Shown piece after piece: positions 50,923 through 58,159 of a stretch of DNA of 64,000 nucleotides; within the stretch, counting starts at the first letter, position 1, and each line of letters starts with the position of its first letter. A program made the position numbers and the translations under genes. The notes below the pieces were generated by a model. That model ran no database searches. It was not told where the DNA came from and was given only the letters and a program-made list of their open reading frames with translations. The stretch covers positions 558,001 to 622,000 of the forward strand of contig CAWGHW010000018.1 in the NCBI GenBank assembly GCA_963822485.1. The letters are read 5' to 3'. The stretch comes from DASUBV01 sp963822485. GTDB taxonomy: Bacteria; Actinomycetota; Actinomycetes; Streptosporangiales; Streptosporangiaceae.

Positions 50923-51284
50923 AGGTGCGCCCCGATCAGCTCGCCCAGGGCCGCCGCGGCGACGCCGGCCACCAGGCTGGCGACCACGTTGACCACGGCC
51001 TTCAGGTGCTGGCGGTCCTCGGCCAGCCGCTGGGTCTCCAGCATCCAGGTCGAGAACGTGGTGTAGGAGCCGACCGCGGCCGTCCCGGCCAGCAGGGCCT
51101 GGTCCGGGCCGAGCGCCAGGCCGCTCAGCAGCCCCAGGATCGCCGCGCCGGAAATGTTGACCGCAAAGGTTCCGTACGGGAACCCCCGCCCGGCGCTGGC
51201 CGCCACCAGGCCGTCGGCCAGGAACCTGACCACCGACCCCGTCCCGCCGATCAGCACCACCCCGGCCCACAGCAGCAGGCTCAC
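50919..51284 (-). CDS. crcB: Fluoride efflux channel CrcB/Fluc (second subunit)
   Basis: This 121-residue protein has four membrane helices. Fluc motifs are present: GGTGSVVRFLADGL (helix 1), GTFAVNISGAAILGLLSG (TM2 with the conserved Asn), GSYTTFSTWMLETQRLAED (the TM3 break with Thr-Thr-Phe-Ser-Thr). CrcB channels are dual-topology dimers, but adjacent paired genes as here usually give heterodimers with fixed opposite orientations. The GTG start overlaps the first crcB stop (GTGA). Confidence 0.92.
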   Translation of the reverse strand: MSLLLWAGVVLIGGTGSVVRFLADGLVAASAGRGFPYGTFAVNISGAAILGLLSGLALGPDQALLAGTAAVGSYTTFSTWMLETQRLAEDRQHLKAVVNVVASLVAGVAAAALGELIGAHL

Positions 51285-51784
51285 CGGCGCACCTGCACTC
51301 TGCGGACCATCGCGGTGGCCAGGTAGATCGCGGCGTAGCCGGCGACGACGCTGGTCACCGTGTACCCCGCGGCCAGGCCCCAGGCGTGCGCGTCGATCAT
51401 CTTCAGGATCTCCACCTGCATCGTGGAGAACGTGGACAGCCCGCCGCACAGCCCCGTGCCCAGCAGCGGCCGGCGGTAGCTGGACAGCGGCAGCCGCTCC
51501 TGGAGCCGGGTCACGAAGTAGCCCAGCAGGAAGCAGGCCACGATGTTGACCGCGAACGTCGGCCAGGGCCAGGCCGTGGCCGGATGCGGGAACGCCTCGG
51601 CCAGCCCGGCCCGCAGCAGGGTGCCGATCGCCCCGCCCGCGAAGATCGCGGCGACCTCGCGCCGGTCAATCCGGGGCAGCGCCGGCCGGGCGCGGGGCCG
51701 TGGCGGCGCCTCCTGAGCACGAGGGTCGGTGACGGCCAGGCCGGCTGCTGACGGCCAGCCAGGCTCGGCGGACGGCTCAGGCAC
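51281..51784 (-). CDS. crcB: Fluoride efflux channel CrcB/Fluc (first subunit)
   Basis: This 167-residue protein has a 40-residue hydrophilic N-terminal extension before the four-helix Fluc core: IFAGGAIGTLLRAGLAEAFP, PTFAVNIVACFLLGYFVTRL, GTGLCGGLSTFSTMQVEILK and GYTVTSVVAGYAAIYLATAM. The extension is longer than in most Fluc proteins and is Arg/Pro-rich, so a downstream start is possible, although GTG 51784 has AAGGAG 12 bases upstream. It is the first gene of the operon behind a probable fluoride riboswitch. Confidence 0.9.
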   Translation of the reverse strand: MPEPSAEPGWPSAAGLAVTDPRAQEAPPRPRARPALPRIDRREVAAIFAGGAIGTLLRAGLAEAFPHPATAWPWPTFAVNIVACFLLGYFVTRLQERLPLSSYRRPLLGTGLCGGLSTFSTMQVEILKMIDAHAWGLAAGYTVTSVVAGYAAIYLATAMVRRVQVRR

Positions 51785-51820
51785 GCTGAAAAGACTCCTT
51801 CTTGACCAGAGGCGCCAGGA

Positions 51821-51876
51821 AAGAAGCCGTCAGCCGCGCTTAGGACGGCGGTTCGGGAGATCAGCATCTCCCGCCA
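51821..51876 (-). promoter_or_regulatory. Probable fluoride (crcB-motif) riboswitch
   Basis: On the minus strand this leader, 36 bp before the first crcB start, contains GGGAGATGCTGATCTCCC, then GAACCGCC, a short variable stem, and GGCTGACGGCTTCT. The order and spacing match the fluoride riboswitch core (stem with GAUG, AAC-GCC junction, CUGAUGACUCCU-like 3' element). The 3' element differs at two or three positions from the usual form. Fluoride binding normally switches the downstream crcB gene on. Confidence 0.62.
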
Positions 51877-52011
51877 GGGCCTCATCTGACCTCGTGATTT
51901 TATTCGATGACCACTTCGCCGGATGCGCGGCGGCCCCCCGGAAGCGGGAGCCCGCCGACGGGTGGCCTGAGCGACTGGAGGCTTGCCGGGCAGCCGGGAG
52001 AAGCCAGAGCC

Positions 52012-52144
52012 ATGAAACTGGTGCTAATGCGGCACGCCGAGTCGGCCTGGCCCGATGTGCCCAGCCAGGTGCTGTGCTCAACGGCCGCCGGGCCCGCCAG
52101 ACCTGGGAGCTCGCGCAAGCCGAAATCGCGATATCCCCACGCTG
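52012..52144 (+). pseudogene. Internally deleted SixA phosphohistidine phosphatase fragment
   Basis: The start MKLVLMRHAESAWPDVP is the exact SixA/phosphoglycerate-mutase opening with the catalytic R-H motif. It jumps directly to SQVLCSTA, and the neighbouring frame continues ARQTWELAQAEIAISPR, which matches the block normally about 40 residues further on. Both a deletion and a frame change are present, and the second half of the enzyme with the other catalytic His is absent. Confidence 0.65.
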
Positions 52145-52148
52145 ACCG

Positions 52149-52164
52149 CGCTTCCGCGGAAGCG
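52149..52164. repeat. 16-bp perfect palindrome, copy 1
   Basis: CGCTTCCGCGGAAGCG is self-complementary over all 16 bases. An identical copy lies 48 bp downstream. It is upstream of the MutS-like genes and could be an operator or an RNA hairpin. Confidence 0.75.
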
Positions 52165-52167
52165 TTC

Positions 52168-52179
52168 ACGCAATTGCGT
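52168..52179. repeat. 12-bp palindrome between the two 16-bp copies
   Basis: ACGCAATTGCGT is self-complementary over 12 bases and lies 3 bp after the first 16-bp palindrome. It is part of the same compact regulatory-looking block. Confidence 0.6.
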
Positions 52180-52196
52180 CACGCATGTGCACTGCA

Positions 52197-52212
52197 CGCT
52201 TCCGCGGAAGCG
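52197..52212. repeat. 16-bp perfect palindrome, copy 2
   Basis: This is an identical copy of CGCTTCCGCGGAAGCG, 111 bp upstream of the first MutS-like start. The 48-bp start-to-start spacing is close to 4.5 helical turns. Confidence 0.75.
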
Positions 52213-52322
52213 CGGGGGCCGACGTAGAGTGGTCAGAGGCGATGGGGCCCGTCGACAAACCGCCTGCGATGGCTGATGGCTCCTGTTGATCGCTGCCCCG
52301 GCGGCGAGGACGGGAGACCAGC

Positions 52323-53894
52323 ATGGACGGGTCGCATCAGCTTACGGACGAGCATCGGGTGGTTGGCAGCCTGCTGTCCGGCCGCCCGGCCCAGCTGGCG
52401 GGACCGGGCGACCAGGCCGACCAGGCCGCGCTCGCTGACCTGCGGCTTGACCAGGTCATCGCGAAGGTCGCCCGGGGCCAGGACGAGGGCGACCTGATCA
52501 CCGGCCTGCTCGGCCGGCCCGTCCGGGACACCGACACGCTCGGGTACCGGCACGAGGTGTTCCGGGACCTGGAAGACCCAGGCCTGTTCCAGGCGGCCGG
52601 CCAGTTCGCCGCACAGCTGCGGCAGGTACGCGGTCACCTGGCCCAGCTGGCCGGAATGCGCTCAGGCCACCAGCGGGAAGGCTGGTTCCTTGACGCGGCA
52701 GCGATCTACTGCGACGCGGTCCGTGCCATCGCCGCCGAGCTCGAAGCGCAGGCGATCGGCTCGCGGGGCCTGACCGCGTTCCGTGACTACCTGGCCCGCT
52801 ACGTCAGGTCGGCCGCGTTCGAGGCGCTCACCGCCGATACCGCGGCCCGCCAGGCCGACCTGGCCGCCATCACCTACCAGGTCCGCGTAAAGGGCCCGCG
52901 GGTGGAGGTGAGCCGGCACGACGGCGAGCCCGACTACAGCGCGGAGATCGAGAAGACCTTCGAGCGGTTCCAGCCGGGCGCCGCGGTCAAGGACTACCGG
53001 GTGCGGTACCGGACCCGGCCCGGCATGAATCACGTCGGCGAGCAGATCCTGGACCTGGTCGCGCGCCTGTTCAGCGACGAGTTCGGCGCACTGGCCGCCT
53101 TCTGCCGCGAGCACGCCCGGCTCATCGACCCGGCGGTGGAACAGCTGGACCGCGAGCTGCAGTTCTACCTGGCCTACCTGGACTACATCCAGCCGCTGCG
53201 CGCGGCCGGGCTCAGCTTCTGCTACCCGGACCTGAGCACCGGATCGAAGGAGATCTTCGCCGCCGACACCTTCGACCTGGCGCTCGCGGCCAGGCTCACC
53301 GCCGCCGGGCAGACCGTGGTCACCAACGAGTTCCGCCTCACCGGCCGCCGAGCGCGTCATTGTCGTCTCCGGGCCGAACCAGGGCGGCAAGACCACCTTC
53401 GCCCGGACTTTCGGCCAGCTGCATCACCTGGCCGGCCCGGCTGCCCGGTGCCGGGCAGCGAGGCCCGCCTGTTCGTGCCCGATCAGGTCTTCACGCACTT
53501 CGAGCGGGAAGAGGACCTCAGCGACCTGGCCGGAAGGCTGGAAGACGACCTGCTGAGAATCCAGAAGGCCCTGCTGGCCGCGACGCCCGACAGCGTCGTC
53601 ATCATGAACGAGATCTTCACCTCCACCACCGCCAGCGACGCCCGGTTCCTCGGGGAGAAGGTGCTCGCCAAGGTCATCGAGCTGGACCTGCTGTGCGTCT
53701 ACGTGACCTTCATCGACGAGCTGGCCTCGCTCGGCCCCGCCGTGGTCAGCATGACCAGCACGATCACCCCGGACAACCCCGCCGAGCGCACGTTCAAGGT
53801 GGTACGCAAGCCGGCCGACGGCCTGGCCTACGCGCTGGCCATCGCCCGCAGGCACCACGTCACCTACGAGCAGCTGAAGGGACGGCTCACGTGA
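52323..53894 (+). CDS. MutS-domain-V family ATPase, first of a pair (two compensating frame breaks)
   Basis: This is a 523-residue open frame. The N-terminal two-thirds is helical, lever/clamp-like (GYRHEVFRDLEDPGLFQAAG), and the C-terminal third is the MutS ATPase. In the open frame the Walker A region is garbled, but between about 53350 and 53445 the adjacent frame reads ERVIVVSGPNQGGKTTFART, a perfect MutS P-loop. After it the main frame resumes with ARLFVPDQVFTHFEREEDLS, DSVVIMNEIFTSTTASDA (Walker B plus signature) and VYVTFIDELASLG. One base gained and one lost explain this. There is no mismatch-recognition domain. GGCGAGGACGGGAGACCAGC precedes the ATG. It is coupled to the next gene (GTGA). 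Confidence 0.77.
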   Translation: MDGSHQLTDEHRVVGSLLSGRPAQLAGPGDQADQAALADLRLDQVIAKVARGQDEGDLITGLLGRPVRDTDTLGYRHEVFRDLEDPGLFQAAGQFAAQLRQVRGHLAQLAGMRSGHQREGWFLDAAAIYCDAVRAIAAELEAQAIGSRGLTAFRDYLARYVRSAAFEALTADTAARQADLAAITYQVRVKGPRVEVSRHDGEPDYSAEIEKTFERFQPGAAVKDYRVRYRTRPGMNHVGEQILDLVARLFSDEFGALAAFCREHARLIDPAVEQLDRELQFYLAYLDYIQPLRAAGLSFCYPDLSTGSKEIFAADTFDLALAARLTAAGQTVVTNEFRLTGRRARHCRLRAEPGRQDHLRPDFRPAASPGRPGCPVPGSEARLFVPDQVFTHFEREEDLSDLAGRLEDDLLRIQKALLAATPDSVVIMNEIFTSTTASDARFLGEKVLAKVIELDLLCVYVTFIDELASLGPAVVSMTSTITPDNPAERTFKVVRKPADGLAYALAIARRHHVTYEQLKGRLT

Positions 53895-55406
53895 AGGCCC
53901 ACCTGCTGCACCCCGACCAGGATCTCGACGTCGCCGCCGACCTGCCACGCAGCAGCGGCGACCTGATCCAGGACCTGGAGCTGGGCACGGTCCTGAGCGC
54001 GATGGCGGGCGGGGACAAGTTCCTGCATGAGATCTCGACGCGCGTGCTGCTCACCAGCCTCACCGACCCGGAGGCGATCCGCTACCGCCAGCACGTCCTC
54101 GCCGACTGCATCGCCGAGCCGGACACTGTCCGCCGGATGTATGGCATCGCCGTCGGCGCTCTGGAGGACAAGCGAAGGACGTGGGGCTTCTGGCCCGCCC
54201 AGCAGCGCCGGCATCCTGTCCGGCGCCGTCGGCCAGCTCGAGGTGCTGATCACCCGGCTCAGGGAACTGCGCCAGGTGGCCGACGAGCAGGCGGGCCGCT
54301 TCTCCTCCGCCGGGCTGACCACCCTGCTGGCCAGCCTGCAGCGTGACCTGGACGACGACTACTTCGACACGCTCAGCGGGCACCTGCGGCAGCTGCGATT
54401 CCGCAACGGCCAGCTGATGAGCGCACAGCTGGACCGGGACAACAGCGGCGTCGGTTACGTCCTGCGGTCCGGCAGCGCCCGGCGCAGCTGGAAAGAGCGC
54501 GTCGGGATCGAGCCCCGCACCGTGTACTCCTTCACGATCCCGCCCCGCGACGAGGCTGGCGAGCAGGCCCTGGAGGACATGACCAGCCGCGGCCTCAACC
54601 TGGTCGCCAACGCCGCCGCCCAGTCCGCCGACCACGTCTCCGGCTACTTCACCATGCTGCGCGCCGAGCTCGGGTTCTACGTCAGCTGTCTCAACCTGCA
54701 CGACCAGCTCTCGGCCCGCGGGCAGCCCGTCGCGTTCCCCGACCCGGTCCCCTGGACGGCACCGGAGTTCTCCTGTGCCGACCTGCGCGACGTCAGCCTG
54801 GCGCTGCGGACCGAGCAGGTAACCGGCAACGACGTCACCGCCGGCGGCAGGCCACTGGTGATCATCACCGGCGCGAACTCCGGCGGGAAGTCAACCTTCC
54901 TGCGCAGCGCCGGGATCGCTCAGCTGATGACGCAGTGCGGCATGTTCGTCGCGGCCCGGTCCCTGCGCACCAGCGTCTGCGACCAGGTCTTCACCCACTT
55001 CATCCGGGAGGAGGACCCCGCGATGGCCAGCGGGCGCCTCGACGAGGAACTCACCCGGATGAGCATCATCGCCGATCAGCTCGGCCCGCACAGCCTCATG
55101 CTGTTCAACGAGTCCTTCGCGGCGACCAACGAGCGGGAGGGATCCGAGATCGCCCGCCAGGTGGTGCGGGCACTCCTGGAGCCGGGCATCCGGGTCTTCT
55201 TCGTCACCCACCAGTTCGACCTGGCCGACAGCTTCCGCCGCGAGCGGCCGGACACGACCCTGTTCCTGCGCGCCCCGCGGCAGCCCGACGGACAGCGCAC
55301 CTTCCGGCTCGTCGCCGCCCCGCCGCTGCCCACCAGCTACGGCCAGGACATCTACGACCGCATTGGCGGATGGCTCGGCGAGCAGCCCGGCTCGCCAGCG
55401 GCGTAG
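53891..55406 (+). pseudogene. MutS-domain-V family ATPase, second of a pair (frameshifted)
   Basis: About 505 residues when rejoined. The N-terminal part is KAHLLHPDQDLDVAADLPRS and FLHEISTRVLLTSLTDPEAI. Near 54195 one extra base shifts the frame, which then runs through GILSGAVGQLEVLITRLREL to Walker A IITGANSGGKSTFLRSAGIA, VCDQVFTHFIREEDPAMASG (MutS signature), Walker B SLMLFNESFAATNEREGSEI and FFVTHQFDLADSF. The Walker B acid pair is N-E rather than D-E, which in MutS relatives would weaken hydrolysis. It shares the VFTHFxREED element with its partner, so the two probably form an asymmetric heterodimer. The GTG start overlaps the first gene's stop. Confidence 0.8.
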
Positions 55407-56180
55407 GAACGGGGATCTGCCGCCCGGGTTGCGCAGGACGATGCCCAGGCTGCGCAGGACCCGGCGCACGGTCTCCGCGGGCGTGCCGCACAGCAGCTCT
55501 ATCTGGCGGGCCGCGAGCCCGCAGTCAACGTAGAGCTCGGCGGCCAGGACGGGACTGATGCGCCGCGCGGAGGGGAAGCGCTCCCAGATCGCGCCGCCGG
55601 GCGGGACCGTGGCCACGCCGTGCCGGGCCAGGGCGCGGCGGACCAGCGGGTCGGCGTAGAGGGCGGTGATGAGCTCGATCTCCGTCGGGCCGGCGGACGG
55701 CGGCGGGCCGCCCACCCGCACGGGCAGGCCGTGGTCGTGCGCCGTGCGCAGGACGGCCTGGCGTGGCACGCCGAGCAGGCCGCCAGTCTCGCTGGCGGAA
55801 AGACCGCCGGCGACATAGAGCTCGAGGACCGATTCTGCCGCCGGAGCCAGCCGGTCTTCCCTCGTCACCCGCCCGCGCGAGCGCGTCGCCACGCCCCGGC
55901 CGTGCAGCCAGCCGCGGATGGTGCGGGACGGTATGCCGGTCAGCGCGGAGATCTCGCCCGAGCTGAGCCGGCCGCGGACGTAGAGATCCTCGACCAGATC
56001 CTGCCGCGGGTCGGGCTGACGCCGACGGCCCGCTCCACGCGGTTTCACCACGATCCCGGACCGGCGCAGGATCCGGCCGACTCGCTGGCGGTCAATCCCC
56101 AGGATCTCCGCGATCCGGTAGGTCGACAGCTGCTCGCACTCGTACAGATGGCTGACGCGCTCAGCCAGACTCGCGCACAC
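54891..56180 (-). CDS. Protein with four helix-turn-helix repeats
   Basis: The conserved part covers residues 1-263 (to about 55390). It has four similar HTH units, each beginning LY-x4-L: LYECEQLSTYRIAEILGIDR, LYVRGRLSSGEISALTGIPS, LYVAGGLSASETGGLLGVPR, LYVDCGLAARQIELLCGTPA, and each ending R-x-L/I-x4-R-S/G-I/V. The end FLRRWRAG looks like a natural terminus. The frame stays open to 54891, but that last 166-residue part lies opposite the MutS-like gene and looks like an antisense shadow, so a stop was probably lost. AGGAGG stands 8 bases before the GTG start. Resolvase- or Sigma4-like HTHs of this kind bind DNA; the target is unknown. Confidence 0.6.
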   Translation of the reverse strand: MCASLAERVSHLYECEQLSTYRIAEILGIDRQRVGRILRRSGIVVKPRGAGRRRQPDPRQDLVEDLYVRGRLSSGEISALTGIPSRTIRGWLHGRGVATRSRGRVTREDRLAPAAESVLELYVAGGLSASETGGLLGVPRQAVLRTAHDHGLPVRVGGPPPSAGPTEIELITALYADPLVRRALARHGVATVPPGGAIWERFPSARRISPVLAAELYVDCGLAARQIELLCGTPAETVRRVLRSLGIVLRNPGGRSPFLRRWRAGLLAEPSANAVVDVLAVAGGQRRGGDEPEGALSVGLPRGAQEQGRVRPLAAEAVGQVELVGDEEDPDARLQECPHHLAGDLGSLPLVGRREGLVEQHEAVRAELIGDDAHPGEFLVEAPAGHRGVLLPDEVGEDLVADAGAQGPGRDEHAALRHQLSDPGAAQEG

Positions 56181-56399
56181 CGCGTGGCCTCCTGCTAGTG
56201 CAGGGACCGTTGGCGGCGTGTCCGCGTTCGACGGCGAGCCCCTCCGCCGTACTGGTCAGCGTAGCGGATTGCGGGATGTGGCTACCGTCGGCCAGAATGG
56301 GTCTCCTGGCGATGAGGCTCGCCAACAACCGCGGATCGTCTCGCTGATGGCCTCTACCACGTGGTCCCCTGCTGGGCACTTGGGAGAGGAGAAGCGGTT

Positions 56400-56483
56400 G
56401 TGACTGGCAACGAGCATGAGGCTGAGCCGCCGGACCATGATCGTGAGTGCCGCACCGGGGCCCCGCCAGGGGCAGCGCGGTGA
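56400..56483 (+). CDS. 27-residue leader ORF coupled to the hycD-like gene
   Basis: A GTG preceded by GGGAGAGGAG opens a frame of 27 codons (VTGNEHEAEPPDHDRECR...) whose TGA overlaps the GTG of the hycD-like gene (GTGA). It is His/Glu/Asp-rich with one Cys. It is either a translated leader peptide that couples ribosomes into the operon or the stub of a lost first gene. I do not recognise a family. Confidence 0.35.
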   Translation: MTGNEHEAEPPDHDRECRTGAPPGAAR

Positions 56484-57443
56484 GCCCGGTGCTGCCGATT
56501 CTGCTGGTTCAGGCGCTTCAGGTGCTGACGATCGCGGGTGCGGCGCCCGGCGTATCGGGCGTGATCGCCAAGGTCGAGGCCCGCATGCAGGGCCGGACCG
56601 GGCCGCGGATCTGGCAGCCGTACTTCGACCTGGCCAAGCTGTTCCGCAAGGAGGCGCTGGCCCCGGAGGGGGCGGGCTGGGTCTTCCTGGCCGCACCACT
56701 GGGCGCCATGACCTGCTACCTGACGGTGCCGCTGCTGATCCCGGTGCTGACCACGTTCGGGCTGCCGCTGGGGTACATGGGCGACATCCTGGGCGGCGGG
56801 TTCATCTTGTCGCTGGCCAGCTTCCTGGTCGCGGTGGCCGCGCTGTCGACCGGCAGCGCCTATGCGCAGCTGGGGGCCAGCCGGGCCAAGACGTTCGGGG
56901 CGATCACCGAGCCGGTCGTGCTGTTCGTGGTGTTCACGGTCGCGCTGGTGACCGGGACGGACCTGCCGTATGCGCTGGCCGCGACCGTGCGGTCGTCGGC
57001 GGGCCAGATCGTCCGCCCGGCCCACCTGCTCGCGGCGGCGGCGCTGTTCATGGTCATCCTCTATGAGACCGGGCGGATACCGGTCGAGACGCACAGCGGC
57101 ACGAACGAGTTCGGGATGATCGAGGAGGCCCGACCGTTCGAGCACTCGGGTCCGTACTTCGCGCTGCTGCGGTGGGGATCGGCGATGAAGCAGCTGATCC
57201 TTTACACCATCTTGATCAACGTGTTCGTGGCGCCCTGGGGCCTGGCCTCCACCGCGCAGGCCGGGCCGGTGCTGCTGGCCATCGTGGCGCTGGTGGCCAA
57301 GGCGGCCGGCCTGGGCGTGGTCGTCGCGGTCATCGACAACTCGTTCGCCAAGCTGCGGCTGTTCAAGATCACCGAGTTCGTGGCCGGCGCGTTCCTCCTG
57401 GCCGTGCCTGGGTGTCCTGACCTTGTACCTGGGGGGTGGCTGA
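56480..57443 (+). CDS. HycD/NuoH-like membrane subunit of an Ehr-type complex (frameshift near 3' end)
   Basis: This is an eight-helix subunit of the respiratory complex I chain H/HyfC type: GVSGVIAKVEARMQGRTGPR, IWQPYFDLAKLFRKEAL, DLPYALAATVRSSAGQIV, MVILYETGRIPVETHSGTNE and IEEARPFEHSGPYFALL. These carry the conserved acidic loop that couples the hydrophilic and membrane arms. One extra base near 57407 removes the natural end (GVLTLYLGGG then stop at 57443) and makes an apparent fusion with the next gene. GTG start, coupled to the leader ORF. It matches the position of Rv0084 hycD in the mycobacterial order. Confidence 0.82.
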
Positions 57444-58156
57444 TGGCGGGCGTGTCCGCGGCGCCGGGCGTGTTCTCCGGCGGGGCCAGCGTGATCGCGG
57501 TGGGGGTGCTGCTGGCCGAGTTCGGGATGTTCCGCCAGGCGCTGCTGCGTGATCAGGTCCGCCTCTACGCGGCCCAGTCGACGCTGATCTCCGTGCTGGC
57601 GGTGGTGGTGGCCGCGGCCCGGCACCTGCCCGAGCTGTACGTGCTGGCCGGTCTGTCGTTCGCGCTGAAGGCGGTGGTGGTGCCGGCCGTGCTGCGCCGG
57701 ATGCTGCGCGGGCTTGGTGCTGGCGGCGAGGGCGCCGGTGGCGAGGGCCCGGGCTGGACGGACATCGCGGGCAGCGGCTCGATGAGCCTGGCGACCACGG
57801 TGCTGATCGCGATCGCCGTCGCGGCGTTCGGCGTGTTCAGCACCGCCGCCCTGCCGATCCGCAGCCCGGTGCTGCCATCGACGGCGCTGGCGATCTCGGT
57901 CGCCGTGGTCCTGGTCGCCTTCGTGCTGATGATCATGCGCCAGGACGTGGCCTCGCAGGCCATCGGCTTCTTCTCGCTGGAGAACGGGGTGTCGCTGACC
58001 GCCCTGGTCGTGGCAGCCGGGCTGCCGCTGATCCTGGAGATCGTCTTCCTGTTCGACCTGCTGGTGGCGGTGGTGGTGTTCGGCCTGCTGATCCGAGTGC
58101 ATCACGGCCGGGCCGAGTCGCTGTCCACCGCCGACCTGACCACGCTGCGGGGCTGA
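57443..58156 (+). CDS. HycP/HyfE-like membrane subunit (complex I K-type)
   Basis: This 237-residue protein has about seven hydrophobic helices. LRDQVRLYAAQSTLISVLAV and LYVLAGLSFALKAVVVPAVL hold family Glu/Lys positions, then IMRQDVASQAIGFFSLENGV and LPLILEIVFLFDLLVAVVVF. HyfE-type subunits combine a NuoK-like core with extra helices and form part of the proton path. Its ATG overlaps the natural stop of the preceding gene (TGATG). It is intact. Confidence 0.8.
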   Translation: MAGVSAAPGVFSGGASVIAVGVLLAEFGMFRQALLRDQVRLYAAQSTLISVLAVVVAAARHLPELYVLAGLSFALKAVVVPAVLRRMLRGLGAGGEGAGGEGPGWTDIAGSGSMSLATTVLIAIAVAAFGVFSTAALPIRSPVLPSTALAISVAVVLVAFVLMIMRQDVASQAIGFFSLENGVSLTALVVAAGLPLILEIVFLFDLLVAVVVFGLLIRVHHGRAESLSTADLTTLRG

Positions 58157-58159
58157 GCC

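Larger units (their letters stand above)
51877..52322. other. Intergenic region: SixA remnant and palindrome cluster
   Basis: This 446-bp stretch lies between the riboswitch and the MutS-like pair. It contains a decayed SixA gene on the plus strand, then a block of three palindromes. No other coding sequence was recognised. Confidence 0.6.

Noticed and set aside
56480..58156. A natural HycD-HycP fusion protein of about 560 residues
   Set aside because: The adjacent frame holds the normal HycD C-terminus and a stop overlapping the HycP ATG, so the fusion is best explained by one extra base near 57407.
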